A stretch of DNA of 64,000 nt from Curtobacterium sp. MCJR17_055 (GTDB lineage Bacteria > Actinomycetota > Actinomycetes > Actinomycetales > Microbacteriaceae). Where the stretch lies: contig NZ_QKLF01000001.1 in assembly GCF_003224335.1 (NCBI RefSeq), positions 186,001 to 250,000 on the forward strand. Reading direction: 5' to 3'. The first letter of the stretch is position 1. Each line of letters starts with the position of its first letter. The notes beneath the pieces were generated by a model that ran no database searches, had not been told where the DNA came from, and was given only the letters and a program-made list of their open reading frames with translations. This document shows positions 1-7,911 of this stretch, one piece after another. Position numbers and translations under genes: made by a program.

Positions 1-326
1 CTGCCGACGCCCTCGACCTCGCGCCGTGTGAAGCCCGCCGGGGCTTCCGGCGCCTGGTACGGCGCGTGGTAGTCGCACATCAGGTGGTCCCAGTCCGGCC
101 ACCACTTCTTCGGCCGGGCCTCTTCCGCGTACCCGCACACGACGCACTCCAGGTGCACCCACACCTTCTTGCCCGTGCGGTTCGCCCGCGACTGCACGAG
201 CCACGCGGGCGGGTCCTGCTCGATCGCGGTGAGTTCGGCCTCGCTGAGGCGGGACGGGATCCCGTGGTGGGTCGCCATCTCGAGGGGGATGTCGAGCCGG
301 ATGGCGGCGTCACGTCGGGAGAGCAC
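1..326 (-). CDS. Small conserved Cys/His protein, C-terminus cut by window edge
   Basis: The frame is open from a GTG at 326 to the left edge, so at least 108 residues are present and the C-terminus is missing. The sequence has DPPAWLVQSRANRTGKK followed by C-V-V-C and, about 22 residues later, C-D-Y-H, a spacing that could bind one zinc ion. It is rich in Trp and Lys between the two pairs. I do not recognise the family. The GTG start is preferred because a TACCCT -10-like box lies 6 bases upstream (333-338), as in other leaderless genes here. An internal ATG at 278 is the alternative and has no clear ribosome site. The function is unknown; nucleic-acid binding is only a guess from the metal-site pattern. 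Confidence 0.55.
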   Translation of the reverse strand, partial: MLSRRDAAIRLDIPLEMATHHGIPSRLSEAELTAIEQDPPAWLVQSRANRTGKKVWVHLECVVCGYAEEARPKKWWPDWDHLMCDYHAPYQAPEAPAGFTRREVEGVG

Positions 327-449
327 CAGTCCAGGGTAGGTGCTCTGCCGGCGCGACGTCCGCCGCCTGCACGGCGTCGACCTCCGGCTCCGCGCTCGTC
401 GTCACGGTCGGGGTGGCGAGACTGCTGTGGTGAGGCGTTGACTGGTCCG

Positions 450-947
450 ATGACGTTCGAGGTTCGCGACGCGACTCCTGCTGATGCCGCGCAGGTCACG
501 CGGGTGCACCAGCGGTCTCGGGAGGCGTACTACGGGGACGCGCTCGACCGCCGCGACGCGGCTCAGGACCGGTACCCGATGTGGCTCGCCACCCTGACCC
601 GTCCCGGCACCTGGTGCCTCGTCGCCGAGCAGGACGGGCACGTGGCCGGCTTCATCGCGGCGCACTTGGCGGACCGCGGTTCACCTGCTGAGCTGTCGAG
701 CCTCTACGTCGACCCCGATCGGTTCGGGTCGGGCATCGGCACTGCGTTGCACACCCGGTTCATCGAGGTCGTCCCGTCGGGTACCGCTGAGCTCGAGGTG
801 TGGGACGGGAACGATCGGGCCAAGCGCTTCTACGCGGACCGAGGCTGGCGACCGACGACCCGCACCCGGGCTGGTGTCGCCGGGAGGCCCTTCGTGACCT
901 GGAGACTCGACGTGCGCCGCGGCTCGCGGTCGCTCAGCGCTCGATGA
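450..947 (+). CDS. GNAT family N-acetyltransferase
   Basis: This 165-residue protein has the GNAT fold order. The N-terminus MTFEVRDATPADAAQVTRVH is the usual beta1-alpha1 segment. The centre has LSSLYVDPDRFGSGIGTAL, which carries the acetyl-CoA pyrophosphate loop (R/Q-x-x-G-x-G/A type, here RFGSGIG), and the C-terminus has the typical NDRAKRFYADRGW segment. The frame stays open upstream to about position 66, but that part is low-complexity and antisense to the Cys/His gene, so the ATG at 450 is chosen. The substrate cannot be told. The closest general type is acetyltransferases acting on small amines or antibiotics. It is divergent from the small Cys/His gene and is probably a single-gene unit. 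Confidence 0.8.
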   Translation: MTFEVRDATPADAAQVTRVHQRSREAYYGDALDRRDAAQDRYPMWLATLTRPGTWCLVAEQDGHVAGFIAAHLADRGSPAELSSLYVDPDRFGSGIGTALHTRFIEVVPSGTAELEVWDGNDRAKRFYADRGWRPTTRTRAGVAGRPFVTWRLDVRRGSRSLSAR

Positions 948-1031
948 CCACACGGTTCCACGGGCTGCCCGGTCGGGTACGGATCGCCTCGGCAGCCGAC
1001 CTGGACGCGTGAGCCGTTCCTCCGCAGGCCG

Positions 1032-1199
1032 TCAGCCGATGACGCAGGGCGTCTCGAAGCGCAGGCCGAGGACGGTGGCGAGCTGGCGCCCGGAGGCTTC
1101 GGCTTCTGCACGCGTGTCGACGCGGAGCAACGGGGTCCGGCCGACCGACAACAACCACTGCGCCCCGGTGAACCGGGCACTGATCGCGTTCTCGCCCAC
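1032..1199 (-). CDS. Small hypothetical protein, possibly a gene remnant
   Basis: This is a 55-residue frame from GTG at 1199 (another GTG lies at 1211), with GC-rich third positions like real genes here. It reads VGENAISARFTGAQWLLS and ends RFETPCVIG. No domain is recognised and no good ribosome site is visible. The preceding small minus-strand frame at 1202-1402 ends with a stop that overlaps the upstream GTG, so the two may be pieces of one frameshifted gene. A real short gene and a decayed one are about equally likely. Confidence 0.35.
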   Translation of the reverse strand: MGENAISARFTGAQWLLSVGRTPLLRVDTRAEAEASGRQLATVLGLRFETPCVIG

Positions 1200-1201
1200 G
1201 G

Positions 1202-1402
1202 CTACGCCCACTCACCGATCGTCGGGAGGCCCCACTTGTCGGCCCCTGGCACCCACGACCCGCCGAGGTCCTGACTGAGTGCCGCTGAGGTGAGTGCGGG
1301 AGCGACACAGTGGAGGTGGAGACGAACGGGACGCTGCAGGAGGTGCTGCGATCGGGTCGACGTTCCGGTGCGGAGTCGGGGGGCGGCGGTGACGTGCTGC
1401 AT
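1202..1402 (-). CDS. Possible 66-residue hypothetical protein
   Basis: The frame starts with an ATG at 1402 that has a good AGGAAGG ribosome site 5 bases upstream. It encodes 66 residues ending DKWGLPTIGEWA. The first two thirds look like random high-GC translation (many Arg, Leu, His), while the last third has plausible codon use. It ends one codon before the next minus-strand frame. It is listed because of its ribosome site. It could be spurious or the front part of a broken gene that continues at 1199. Confidence 0.2.
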   Translation of the reverse strand: MQHVTAAPRLRTGTSTRSQHLLQRPVRLHLHCVAPALTSAALSQDLGGSWVPGADKWGLPTIGEWA

Positions 1403-1610
1403 GGTTGCCTTCCTGAGGCGGTGTCCACGTCGGACCGGAGTCAGATCCGGGAGTGCGCGACGCGGCTGGCAGGGTCTGGGCCAGTCACGCCAGGCTACGA
1501 GCGGAACCGGCCCGCGTCATGGGGGTGGACGAGGAGCCCTCGGCGTGCTACATGGCCACCGCACCGATCCCCGGGACACGCCGGAGCGCGTCCGCGACTT
1601 GACGGAGTGT
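1403..1610. other. No gene seen
   Basis: Together with the weak frames at 948-1402 this is the poorest coding stretch of the window. Frames are open on both strands but show no protein-like composition, and I find no ribosome site followed by a convincing gene. It ends at the LexA-type palindrome. It may be a decayed gene or a site of past rearrangement. Confidence 0.4.
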
Positions 1611-1626
1611 TCGAACACACGTTCGA
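1611..1626. promoter_or_regulatory. SOS box (LexA operator)
   Basis: TCGAACACACGTTCGA is a perfect inverted repeat TCGAAC-N4-GTTCGA, the LexA operator consensus of actinobacteria. The flanking T and A extend the symmetry to 18 bp. It lies 128 bases before the small Trp-rich gene at 1755 and is the only such site I see in the window. This suggests DNA-damage control of that gene or of an unseen short transcript. No lexA, recA or error-prone polymerase gene is nearby. Confidence 0.75.
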
Positions 1627-1754
1627 ATACGGGAGTGGGACGGCGTCGCGAGAACCGGTGGCAGCCCCCGGAACACCCGGAGGTCGAACGCCCGCGCGCC
1701 TTCTCCCTGTCCGAGGAGGCACGCGGTGGTGACGTCTGCCACGCGGTCACCCCG

Positions 1755-2006
1755 ATGCCGGTCTGGGCATGGGTGCAGTTCCCGACGTTCCACGTACGGG
1801 TCAAGGCGTTCGCCCGCAGCTGGACGCGCGACGCGGTGCTCGTCGAATGGGCGCAGTTCGGGCAGCAGGCCGACGCCTGGATCTGGCGTTCGGCCGTCAA
1901 GCACCGGACCCTCCGAGCCGCCGACCCACGGACCGGGCACGCACCGACGAACGGGGCGCGTTCTGATCCCCGACCGGTGCGACAGCGCTCAGCGGAGTCC
2001 GTATGA
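1755..2006 (+). CDS. Small Trp-rich hypothetical protein downstream of SOS box
   Basis: This 83-residue protein begins MPVWAWVQFPTFHVRVKAFA and continues with DAVLVEWAQFGQQADAWIWR. The first 55 residues alternate hydrophobic and polar residues with five Trp, as in a small beta-barrel. The last 30 are Arg/Pro/Ser-rich and look disordered. The ATG at 1755 is chosen because the protein-like region begins there; the upstream frame is not protein-like. No domain is recognised with certainty. The LexA-type site upstream suggests induction after DNA damage. A small accessory protein of a repair process is an inference only. Confidence 0.6.
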   Translation: MPVWAWVQFPTFHVRVKAFARSWTRDAVLVEWAQFGQQADAWIWRSAVKHRTLRAADPRTGHAPTNGARSDPRPVRQRSAESV

Positions 2007-2118
2007 CGCACTGCGTTGACTTCGCGGACGAGCGCGAGGATCGTTCCCGACACACCGGTTCGCGAAGATGCTCGAGATTCGAGACATCCGTCCGGACCGG
2101 AGATCGGAAGGAGGCACC

Positions 2119-2271
2119 ATGAAGAAGACCGAGGTGCCGTCCTGGGTCGCCCACCTGCTCACCCCACCCGAGGTCATCGAGGCCTACGTCGACCAACGGG
2201 TCAACGACCCGTCGCTCTTGTCGGACGTGCAGGCGGAACCCACGTACGCGGACTTCCTCCGCGGCGAGTAG
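2119..2271 (+). CDS. Small hypothetical protein (50 aa)
   Basis: The ATG at 2119 follows an excellent ribosome site (GGAAGGAGG, spacing 4-5), which is the main evidence that this short gene is real. The protein is MKKTEVPSWVAHLLTPPEVI followed by an acidic tail ending FLRGE. It is acidic and soluble, with no signal peptide or membrane segment. It is followed 48 bases later by a perfect terminator-like palindrome, so it forms a complete small transcription unit. I do not recognise the family. Confidence 0.6.
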   Translation: MKKTEVPSWVAHLLTPPEVIEAYVDQRVNDPSLLSDVQAEPTYADFLRGE

Positions 2272-2319
2272 ACGGATCGTGGTGCGCGACCGATGACGGT
2301 CGCGTCGCCGACGTGGCAC

Positions 2320-2345
2320 GGGCCTCCCGGCCGGCCGGGAGGCCC
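2320..2345. terminator. Perfect GC palindrome, likely bidirectional terminator
   Basis: A 26-base perfect palindrome (arms GGGCCTCCCGG and its complement) lies between two convergent genes, the 50-residue gene and the EamA transporter. The GCCTCCC/GGGAGGC core is the same as in the repeat family seen at other gene ends here. No T-tract follows, as is usual in such GC-rich genomes. Confidence 0.6.
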
Positions 2346-2391
2346 ACCCCACGTCCCGCACACCCCCGACGGTGGTCGTGTCCGCCGTCGG

Positions 2392-3243
2392 TCAGAGCGG
2401 CGCCGCGCTGCGGCGCGCCGTGAGCGTCACCCCGGCGCTCGCCGCCGTGACACACGCGAGGGCGACGACCTCGACGGGAGACAGTGCCTCGCGGAGGACG
2501 ACGAGCCCGGCGAGCGCCGCGAGTGCCGGCCCGAGACTCTGCAGCACGCCGAACACCCGGGTCGGCATGCGCCGGAGGGCCGTCATCTCGAGCGAGTAGG
2601 GCAACACGCTCGACAGGACCGCCACGGCGCCGAAGACCAGCAGGAGCACCGGGTCCGCGACGACGCCCTCGGCCGCGGGCCGGAGCCCGAACGGCAGTGC
2701 GACGACCATCGCGACGAGCATCGAGACGCTCAGGCCGTCGGTGCCCGGGATCGCCGCACCGACGCGTCGGTTCATGACGATGTACGCCGCCCAGCACCCT
2801 GCTGCGAGCACCGCCGCGGCGACTCCCCCGAGGTCACCCACCGCGGACGGCCCGACGCCGAGGAGCACCACGCCGGCGAGCGCCAGGGCTGCCCAGACGG
2901 CATCACGCCACCGGCGGGTGTGCACGAGGGACAGTGCCAGCGGACCGAGGAACTCGATCGTCACGGCGACGCCGATCGGGATCGTCGCGAACGCGAGGTA
3001 GATGAAGACGTTCATGCCGCCGAGGGCGAGGCCGAGCACGACGGCTCCTCGCCACTGCACGCGGGTCCAGTGCCGCACCCGCGGACGGACGAGCAGCGCC
3101 AGGACGAGCGCACCGATGACCAGGCGGAGCATGACCGCGCCGAGCGAGCCGACCTCCTCGAAGCGGGTCTTCGCGACCGCGGCCCCGATCTGGACCGACA
3201 CCATCGCGGCGAGCGCCAGCAGTGGTGCCGGGACGCGGGTCAT
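2392..3243 (-). CDS. EamA/RhtA-type drug/metabolite transporter
   Basis: This 283-residue protein is made almost wholly of hydrophobic helices, consistent with the ten-segment drug/metabolite transporter fold in which two EamA repeats of five helices each are joined by a short loop. The segments GMNVFIYLAFATIPIGVAVT and SSVLPYSLEMTALRRMPTRV are typical of the RhtA (threonine/homoserine export) branch. It sits in the inner membrane and probably exports amino acids or related metabolites. Its ATG overlaps the stop of the response-regulator gene by four bases (ATGA), so it is co-translated with the two-component system and may be part of its output. Confidence 0.85.
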   Translation of the reverse strand: MTRVPAPLLALAAMVSVQIGAAVAKTRFEEVGSLGAVMLRLVIGALVLALLVRPRVRHWTRVQWRGAVVLGLALGGMNVFIYLAFATIPIGVAVTIEFLGPLALSLVHTRRWRDAVWAALALAGVVLLGVGPSAVGDLGGVAAAVLAAGCWAAYIVMNRRVGAAIPGTDGLSVSMLVAMVVALPFGLRPAAEGVVADPVLLLVFGAVAVLSSVLPYSLEMTALRRMPTRVFGVLQSLGPALAALAGLVVLREALSPVEVVALACVTAASAGVTLTARRSAAPL

Positions 3244-3902
3244 CCGAGGTACGCCAGGACGGCCAGGACACGGCGGTGGTCCTCGCCGGTGTCCTCGAGT
3301 GCGAGCTTGGCGAAGATGCTCGAGACGTGCTTCTCGACCGCGCCGGTCCCGATCACCAGGGCGCGGGCGATGGCGGCGTTCGTGCGGCCCTCGGCCATCA
3401 GCCCGAGGACCTCACGCTCGCGCGGGGTCAGGGCGGCGAGCGGGTCGCGCCGGCGGCTCATGAGCTGCGTGACGACCTCGGGGTCGAGCACGGTGCCGCC
3501 GGAGGCCACGCGGCGCACGGCGTCGTCGATCTCGTCGAGGCGGGTCACACGGTCCTTCAGCAGGTACCCCACGCCCGAGCTGCCCGCGGCGAGGACGTCC
3601 TCGGCGTAGGTGGCCTCGACGTACTGCGAGAGCAGCAGGATCCCGGTCCGGGGTGCGATCCGACGGGCCTGGACGGCGGCGCGGACGCCCTCGTCGGTGA
3701 ACGTCGGCGGCATCCGGACGTCCATGACCACGACGTCGGGCGCGAGTGCGGGGAGCGCCGCCAGGAACGAGGCCGGGTCGCCGAACTGCCCGACGACGTC
3801 GATGCCGGCTTCGTCGAGCACGCGGGCCAGCCCCTCGCGCAGCAGGACGGCGTCGTCGACGACGACGGCCCGGATGCGCGCTGCATCCTGGCCGTCGGTC
3901 AT
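3240..3902 (-). CDS. NarL/FixJ-family response regulator
   Basis: This 220-residue protein has a receiver domain (about 1-125) and a LuxR-type helix-turn-helix (about 150-215). The acidic pair D16-D17 and the phospho-acceptor D61 in VVVMDVRMPP are present. The DNA-binding part has LTPREREVLGLMAEGRTN followed by EKHVSSIFAKL, the standard recognition region. It lies 30 bases after the histidine kinase gene in the same direction, so it is the cognate regulator. It probably controls the coupled EamA exporter and distant targets. Confidence 0.93.
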   Translation of the reverse strand: MTDGQDAARIRAVVVDDAVLLREGLARVLDEAGIDVVGQFGDPASFLAALPALAPDVVVMDVRMPPTFTDEGVRAAVQARRIAPRTGILLLSQYVEATYAEDVLAAGSSGVGYLLKDRVTRLDEIDDAVRRVASGGTVLDPEVVTQLMSRRRDPLAALTPREREVLGLMAEGRTNAAIARALVIGTGAVEKHVSSIFAKLALEDTGEDHRRVLAVLAYLG

Positions 3903-3932
3903 GCGGTCAGCCTAGTGGCGACCGGACGCCGG

Positions 3933-5624
3933 TCACGCGCGGTGCGTGGGGACGCCGTTCAGCGCGCCGAGCGGGATCCGCGCGGTCGCCTCGGTCGGGC
4001 CGCCGGCGGGGCTGGAGACCGTCAACTCCCCGTCGAGGGCGCGCATCCGGCCCATCAGCCCCTGGATGCCGTGCCCCTCGCGCGGGCTGGCACCGCCGCG
4101 GCCGTCGTCGGTGACGCTGACGGTGAGGAACCAGGTACCGGACGCGTCGACGAGCAGCCCGAGGTAGACCCCCGCGGCGGAGGCGCCGGCGTGCTTCGCC
4201 GTGTTCGTCAGGAGCTCGCTCACGGTGAAGTACACGTTCCGCTGGATCTCGGACGCGAGCTCGAGCCCGTCCGGCAGACGGACGTCGAGCCCGACGGGGA
4301 TCGGCGACCGCGCGCACAGTGCTTCGAGGGCCGCGACGAGACCGCGGTCGAGCAGGATCGGCGGCGCGAACCCGCGGGACAGCGCCCGGAGTTCGTCGAG
4401 CGCGTCCTGGGCGTGTCCCGAGGCCTCGGCGATGAGCTGCTTGGCGCGCTCCGGGTCCTTCTCGAACGACCGCTCGGCCGAGGCCAGGTCCATGCGGAGT
4501 CGGACGAGTCGCTGCTGCGGGCCGTCGTGCAGGTCGCGCTCGATCTGGCGGAGCGCCTGCCCCTCCGCGGTGACGGCACCGGCGCGGGACGCCTGGAGGC
4601 CCGCCACGCGCTGCTCGAGGACCTCGGCCCGGAACCCGCCGAGCAGGCCGTGGTCGATCCAGTAGTGGGCGAGCACGGAGCCGCGCAGCCACAGCGGGAA
4701 CAGCAGGACGCTCGCGGCCATCGAGAGCAGCGCGAGGGTGCCGAGCCCGGCGATCGACCCGATCCCGTTCGGGTCGACCAGGTACGTCCCGGCGACGACG
4801 TAGGCGAGGACCGCGACGACCGGCCAGAGGAACCCGACCGCCAGGAGGAGCCCGGCACCGACGGTGACCACCGCGGCCATCGGGTAGACGACCACCGCGT
4901 GCAGCAGGTACAGCCAGTAGTGCGGGTTCGCGACCGCAGACCCGGTGCGCGTCCACCAGTTCTGCTGCCAGCGGGGCGTCCAGTCCACCGGACGGATCGG
5001 TCGCGGGTCCGCCCAGCTCATCCGGAGCTTCTCGAACTGCCCCAGCCACCGGGCGACGAACAGCGCGACGAAGAACAGCAGCAGCGTGAACGGGTTGAGG
5101 ACGTCCCGCGAGCCGAACCCGCCGATGCCCAGGACGGCGGGGAACGCGAAGTACAGCGTGCAGAGGAGCACCGCCGTGAGTGCCATGTAGCCGAAGTCCC
5201 GCGGCGACCGACGCCAGGCCTCCCGGTAGAAGGCACCGGCCGTCATGCCGCCGCCCCCGCCACGGACCGGGCTCGACGGCCCCCGCGTGGCGCTGCCCTG
5301 GGCGGACAGGGGCGGTGTCGCGTCCCAGCTCGGGTGGGTGCCGTCGCTCGGGGCGGGCTGGGAGGGCATCGGGGTGGTGGCTTCCGGTGTCGGTCGGTCA
5401 GGGGCGCTGTCGCGGTCGGGCGTCGTGTCCCGGTCGGCGGTGGTGTCCCGGCCGGGTGTGGTGTCCCGGTCGGTCGCCGTCACGTCGTGGAGCGGAACGG
5501 TCTCGGCGTGGTCGGGTGCTGCCGTCACGTCGTGGAGCGGAACGGTCTCGGCGTGGTCGGGCGAGGCCACCGCCTCGTCCAGGGGGACGGTGCGGGCCAG
5601 GTCGAGCCGGTCGGTGTCGGTCAT
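3933..5624 (-). CDS. Sensor histidine kinase, NarL-type partner (HisKA_3)
   Basis: This 563-residue membrane kinase has an N-terminal region (1-125) that is low complexity with internal repeats. Several membrane helices follow (about 140-320), then a dimerisation/phospho-acceptor segment with DLHDGPQQR (His366) and an ATPase domain with SELLTNTAKHAGA (N box) and DDGRGG (G1). This is the HPK7-type kinase that pairs with LuxR-class regulators. The ATG at 5624 has GAGG upstream. An ATG at 5246 (MTAGAFYREAW) would remove the repetitive N-terminus and is a real alternative. The input signal is unknown; the multi-helix region suggests membrane or cell-envelope sensing. Confidence 0.88.
   Translation of the reverse strand: MTDTDRLDLARTVPLDEAVASPDHAETVPLHDVTAAPDHAETVPLHDVTATDRDTTPGRDTTADRDTTPDRDSAPDRPTPEATTPMPSQPAPSDGTHPSWDATPPLSAQGSATRGPSSPVRGGGGGMTAGAFYREAWRRSPRDFGYMALTAVLLCTLYFAFPAVLGIGGFGSRDVLNPFTLLLFFVALFVARWLGQFEKLRMSWADPRPIRPVDWTPRWQQNWWTRTGSAVANPHYWLYLLHAVVVYPMAAVVTVGAGLLLAVGFLWPVVAVLAYVVAGTYLVDPNGIGSIAGLGTLALLSMAASVLLFPLWLRGSVLAHYWIDHGLLGGFRAEVLEQRVAGLQASRAGAVTAEGQALRQIERDLHDGPQQRLVRLRMDLASAERSFEKDPERAKQLIAEASGHAQDALDELRALSRGFAPPILLDRGLVAALEALCARSPIPVGLDVRLPDGLELASEIQRNVYFTVSELLTNTAKHAGASAAGVYLGLLVDASGTWFLTVSVTDDGRGGASPREGHGIQGLMGRMRALDGELTVSSPAGGPTEATARIPLGALNGVPTHRA
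5476..5561 (-). repeat. Tandem 45-bp repeat in kinase N-terminus
   Basis: Two in-frame copies, 5476-5520 and 5521-5561 (the second matching over 41 bases), encode a twice-repeated ETVPLHDVTA segment. A neighbouring stretch encodes repeated RDTT/DRDT units. Copy number is likely to vary between strains because the unit length is a multiple of three. Confidence 0.85.
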
Positions 5625-5776
5625 GCATCGAGCCTCGCGGAGACGAGGGCCCGGTCCCATCCTGCCGTCTCCCGGACCAGGGGTGGGGTTGTCCCCACCC
5701 CGACACGGTGGTCCTCGCGTTCGTCGTCCGGTGATGTGTAGGGTGCCGGTACTGCATCGCGTCACGAGGGGGAACC

Positions 5777-6361
5777 GTGGACCAGACCCGGTACGAACGA
5801 CTGTCCGCGCTGGCCGCCGTGGTGGCCGCGCTCGTCCCGGCCGTCACGGTCGTCATCGGGTGGCTGGACCGGATGGCCGCGTGGCCGACGTCGTCGGGGC
5901 TCGGCGTCGTCGGGCTGGTGGCGGGAGCCGTCGCGGCCGTCCTCGCCGCCCGACGCGGGGACCGTGCGACGCTCGGCTTCGGGCTCGCAGCCGTCGCCCT
6001 CCCGCTCGGGGTACTGCTGCCCACCGCGCTGCACCCCGTCGCGACCGTGCTGCTGCTCCTCGCGCGCGTCCTGCTCCTGGTGTTCGGCGTCGTGCTCGTG
6101 GTGCGGTCGTCCGGGTCGCGCCGCACCGCGGGCTGGTTCGTCACGGTCGGAGCCGGCGTCTGGCTGCTGTCCGAGGCCGTGATGAACGTGCTGTTCCGCG
6201 TCTGGATCCCGCCGCAGGAAGCACTCCTACCCCTCTTCACCGTGCCGCAGGTCGGCGAGATCGTCGGATTCGCCGCGGCTGCGCTCGTGTTCGTCCCACC
6301 GCTCGTCCGCCCGGTCGGCGCGGGCGTCCGCCGACTCTGGGACACCGCCGACGTGCGCTGA
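5777..6361 (+). CDS. Hypothetical membrane protein
   Basis: This 194-residue protein begins at a GTG preceded by GAGGGGGA. It has about six hydrophobic segments (roughly 10-30, 40-58, 65-83, 85-105, 117-140 and 160-180) with short loops. The motif SEAVMNVLFRVWIPPQ lies in the outer or inner loop before the last helix. I do not recognise the family. It is divergent from the histidine kinase, and a TAGGGT -10-like box lies at 5736-5741, giving a short leader. The adjacent kinase suggests a shared envelope role, but that is only position. Confidence 0.7.
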   Translation: MDQTRYERLSALAAVVAALVPAVTVVIGWLDRMAAWPTSSGLGVVGLVAGAVAAVLAARRGDRATLGFGLAAVALPLGVLLPTALHPVATVLLLLARVLLLVFGVVLVVRSSGSRRTAGWFVTVGAGVWLLSEAVMNVLFRVWIPPQEALLPLFTVPQVGEIVGFAAAALVFVPPLVRPVGAGVRRLWDTADVR

Positions 6362-6471
6362 CGCCGCCGGTGCGCAGGGCCGGGCCGCGCGGCACCGTGG
6401 TCGGGATCGGGATCGGGATCGGCCGAGCAGACCGTGCCCGGCCAGCACCGCCGGGCCCGGCCAGCAGGGCG

Positions 6472-7878
6472 TCACACGAGGGCGGCCGCGACCTCCGGCG
6501 TCTCGTCCGGCACCGACCACGGCCGCTGCGTCATGCCGCTGTCCCCGCGGACGGACACGACCGCGCCGGAGTCGTCCCGGGTGTACACGATGTCCTCGTC
6601 GACGGACCCGAACCGGTTGCCGGATGCCATGCGGAGCGTGTCGGCGTCGACGACCTCGAGCCGGACCGGCGACTCGGTCGGCACCGGCTGCGTCGGGTCG
6701 ATCGCGAGCAGGCGGTCACCCACCCTCGCGATGTCGGTGATCCCCTCGAAGGTCGCGAAGCGCCCCGTGTACCGTGCGGCGTCGACGTCGGCGGGGATCA
6801 CCGGACCGGCCGCGTGCTCGTCGGCGGCCGCGTCGAGCAGGTGCACGATGCCGTACGCCAGCATCGTCGCCGGACCGGTGGCGCTGCTCGTCAGGACGGA
6901 CACGACCAGTGAGGACGCGGGGTCGAACACGGACTGCGTGATCTGTCCGGGGAACCCGCCGGAGTGGCCCCGGACCTCCCGGCCGTTGATCCGGTCCACG
7001 ATGAACCCGGCGCCGTAGCCGCGGGCGGCCGGGTCGGAGTCGAGCGCACTCCACGCCTTCCGCTGCGCGAGGCGCTTGGCGTGGTCGGAGAGCAGCGTCC
7101 CGCGGCCCGGCACGTGCGCCGAGAAGTAGCGGACCAGGTCCGAGGCCGTGCCGTGGAAGCCGGTCGCCGCGGCGAGCGCCCCGGTCGTCACGTGCGGGAC
7201 CGGCTGCCGGGTGCGCGCCGTGTGGAGGCCGGTGTAGCCGACGACGAACTCGTCCTCGCGAGCGGGGTCGAACTCCGCACCGGTGTGGCGGAGCCCGAGC
7301 GGCTCGGTGATCGCGGTGCGGACGTGCTCGGCGTACGACGTGCCCGTCACGGCCTCGATGACGAGCCCGAGCAGCCCGTAGCCGAGGTTCGAGTAGTTGA
7401 ACGCCGAGCCGACCGGGACCTTCGCGCCGCCCGCGACGACGAGGTCGACGAGCTGCTGCGCGTCCGGGAAGGGGTGCGCGAGCGCCCAGTGGTCACCGTC
7501 GGCGCCGTCACGGACGACCCCGGCACCCATCTCCATGAGCTCGCGGACGGTGGCGTCGGCGATCGGGGAACCCGCCTCGACCAGCGCGGGGACGAACGAG
7601 CCGACCGTGTCGTCGAGCCGCAGCGCGCCCTGGTCGGCCAGCTGGAGCAGCGCGGTGGCGGTGAAGGTCTTCGAGTGCGAGGCGATCCGGAACAGGTCCG
7701 TCGTCGTCAGTCGCCGTCCGGCTGCCACGTCGGCGTACCCCCAGGCGTCGGCGAACAGTTCCTCGTCCTCGAAGCCGATCGCGACCTGCACGCCGGGGAG
7801 CCGCAGCTGCCACACCTTGTAGGCGACCCACTCTCGGACGTAGGGCAGGACGGACTCGTAGGCTGCGCGCTTCTCCAT
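6472..7878 (-). CDS. Serine hydrolase of the class C beta-lactamase fold
   Basis: This 468-residue protein has the three active-site motifs of the beta-lactamase/penicillin-binding-protein-like esterases: S67-H-S-K70 (in FRIASHSKTFTA), Y-S-N in FNYSNLGYGLLG, and H-S-G in VRGHSGGFPG. A C-terminal beta-rich domain of about 100 residues follows. There is no signal peptide at the chosen ATG (MEKRAAYESV), so it is probably cytoplasmic. Likely roles are esterase or D-amino-acid peptidase, and the substrate is not predictable. It is divergent from the FMN-binding regulator with only 33 bases between the starts. Confidence 0.85.
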   Translation of the reverse strand: MEKRAAYESVLPYVREWVAYKVWQLRLPGVQVAIGFEDEELFADAWGYADVAAGRRLTTTDLFRIASHSKTFTATALLQLADQGALRLDDTVGSFVPALVEAGSPIADATVRELMEMGAGVVRDGADGDHWALAHPFPDAQQLVDLVVAGGAKVPVGSAFNYSNLGYGLLGLVIEAVTGTSYAEHVRTAITEPLGLRHTGAEFDPAREDEFVVGYTGLHTARTRQPVPHVTTGALAAATGFHGTASDLVRYFSAHVPGRGTLLSDHAKRLAQRKAWSALDSDPAARGYGAGFIVDRINGREVRGHSGGFPGQITQSVFDPASSLVVSVLTSSATGPATMLAYGIVHLLDAAADEHAAGPVIPADVDAARYTGRFATFEGITDIARVGDRLLAIDPTQPVPTESPVRLEVVDADTLRMASGNRFGSVDEDIVYTRDDSGAVVSVRGDSGMTQRPWSVPDETPEVAAALV

Positions 7879-7911
7879 GCCGACCAGCCTGGCATGTGCC
7901 ACGCTCGTCGC

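Noticed and set aside
66..449. A long N-terminal extension of the GNAT gene
   Set aside because: It is antisense to the Cys/His gene and has no GNAT-like or protein-like composition; the domain begins at the ATG at 450.
934..1428. A 164-residue minus-strand frame
   Set aside because: Mostly Arg/Pro/Ser low complexity and no ribosome site. Only its last 25 codons look protein-like, which is not enough.
3222..5741. An 839-residue plus-strand frame
   Set aside because: It is fully antisense to the response regulator and histidine kinase genes. Open antisense frames are expected from GC bias, and its composition is not protein-like.
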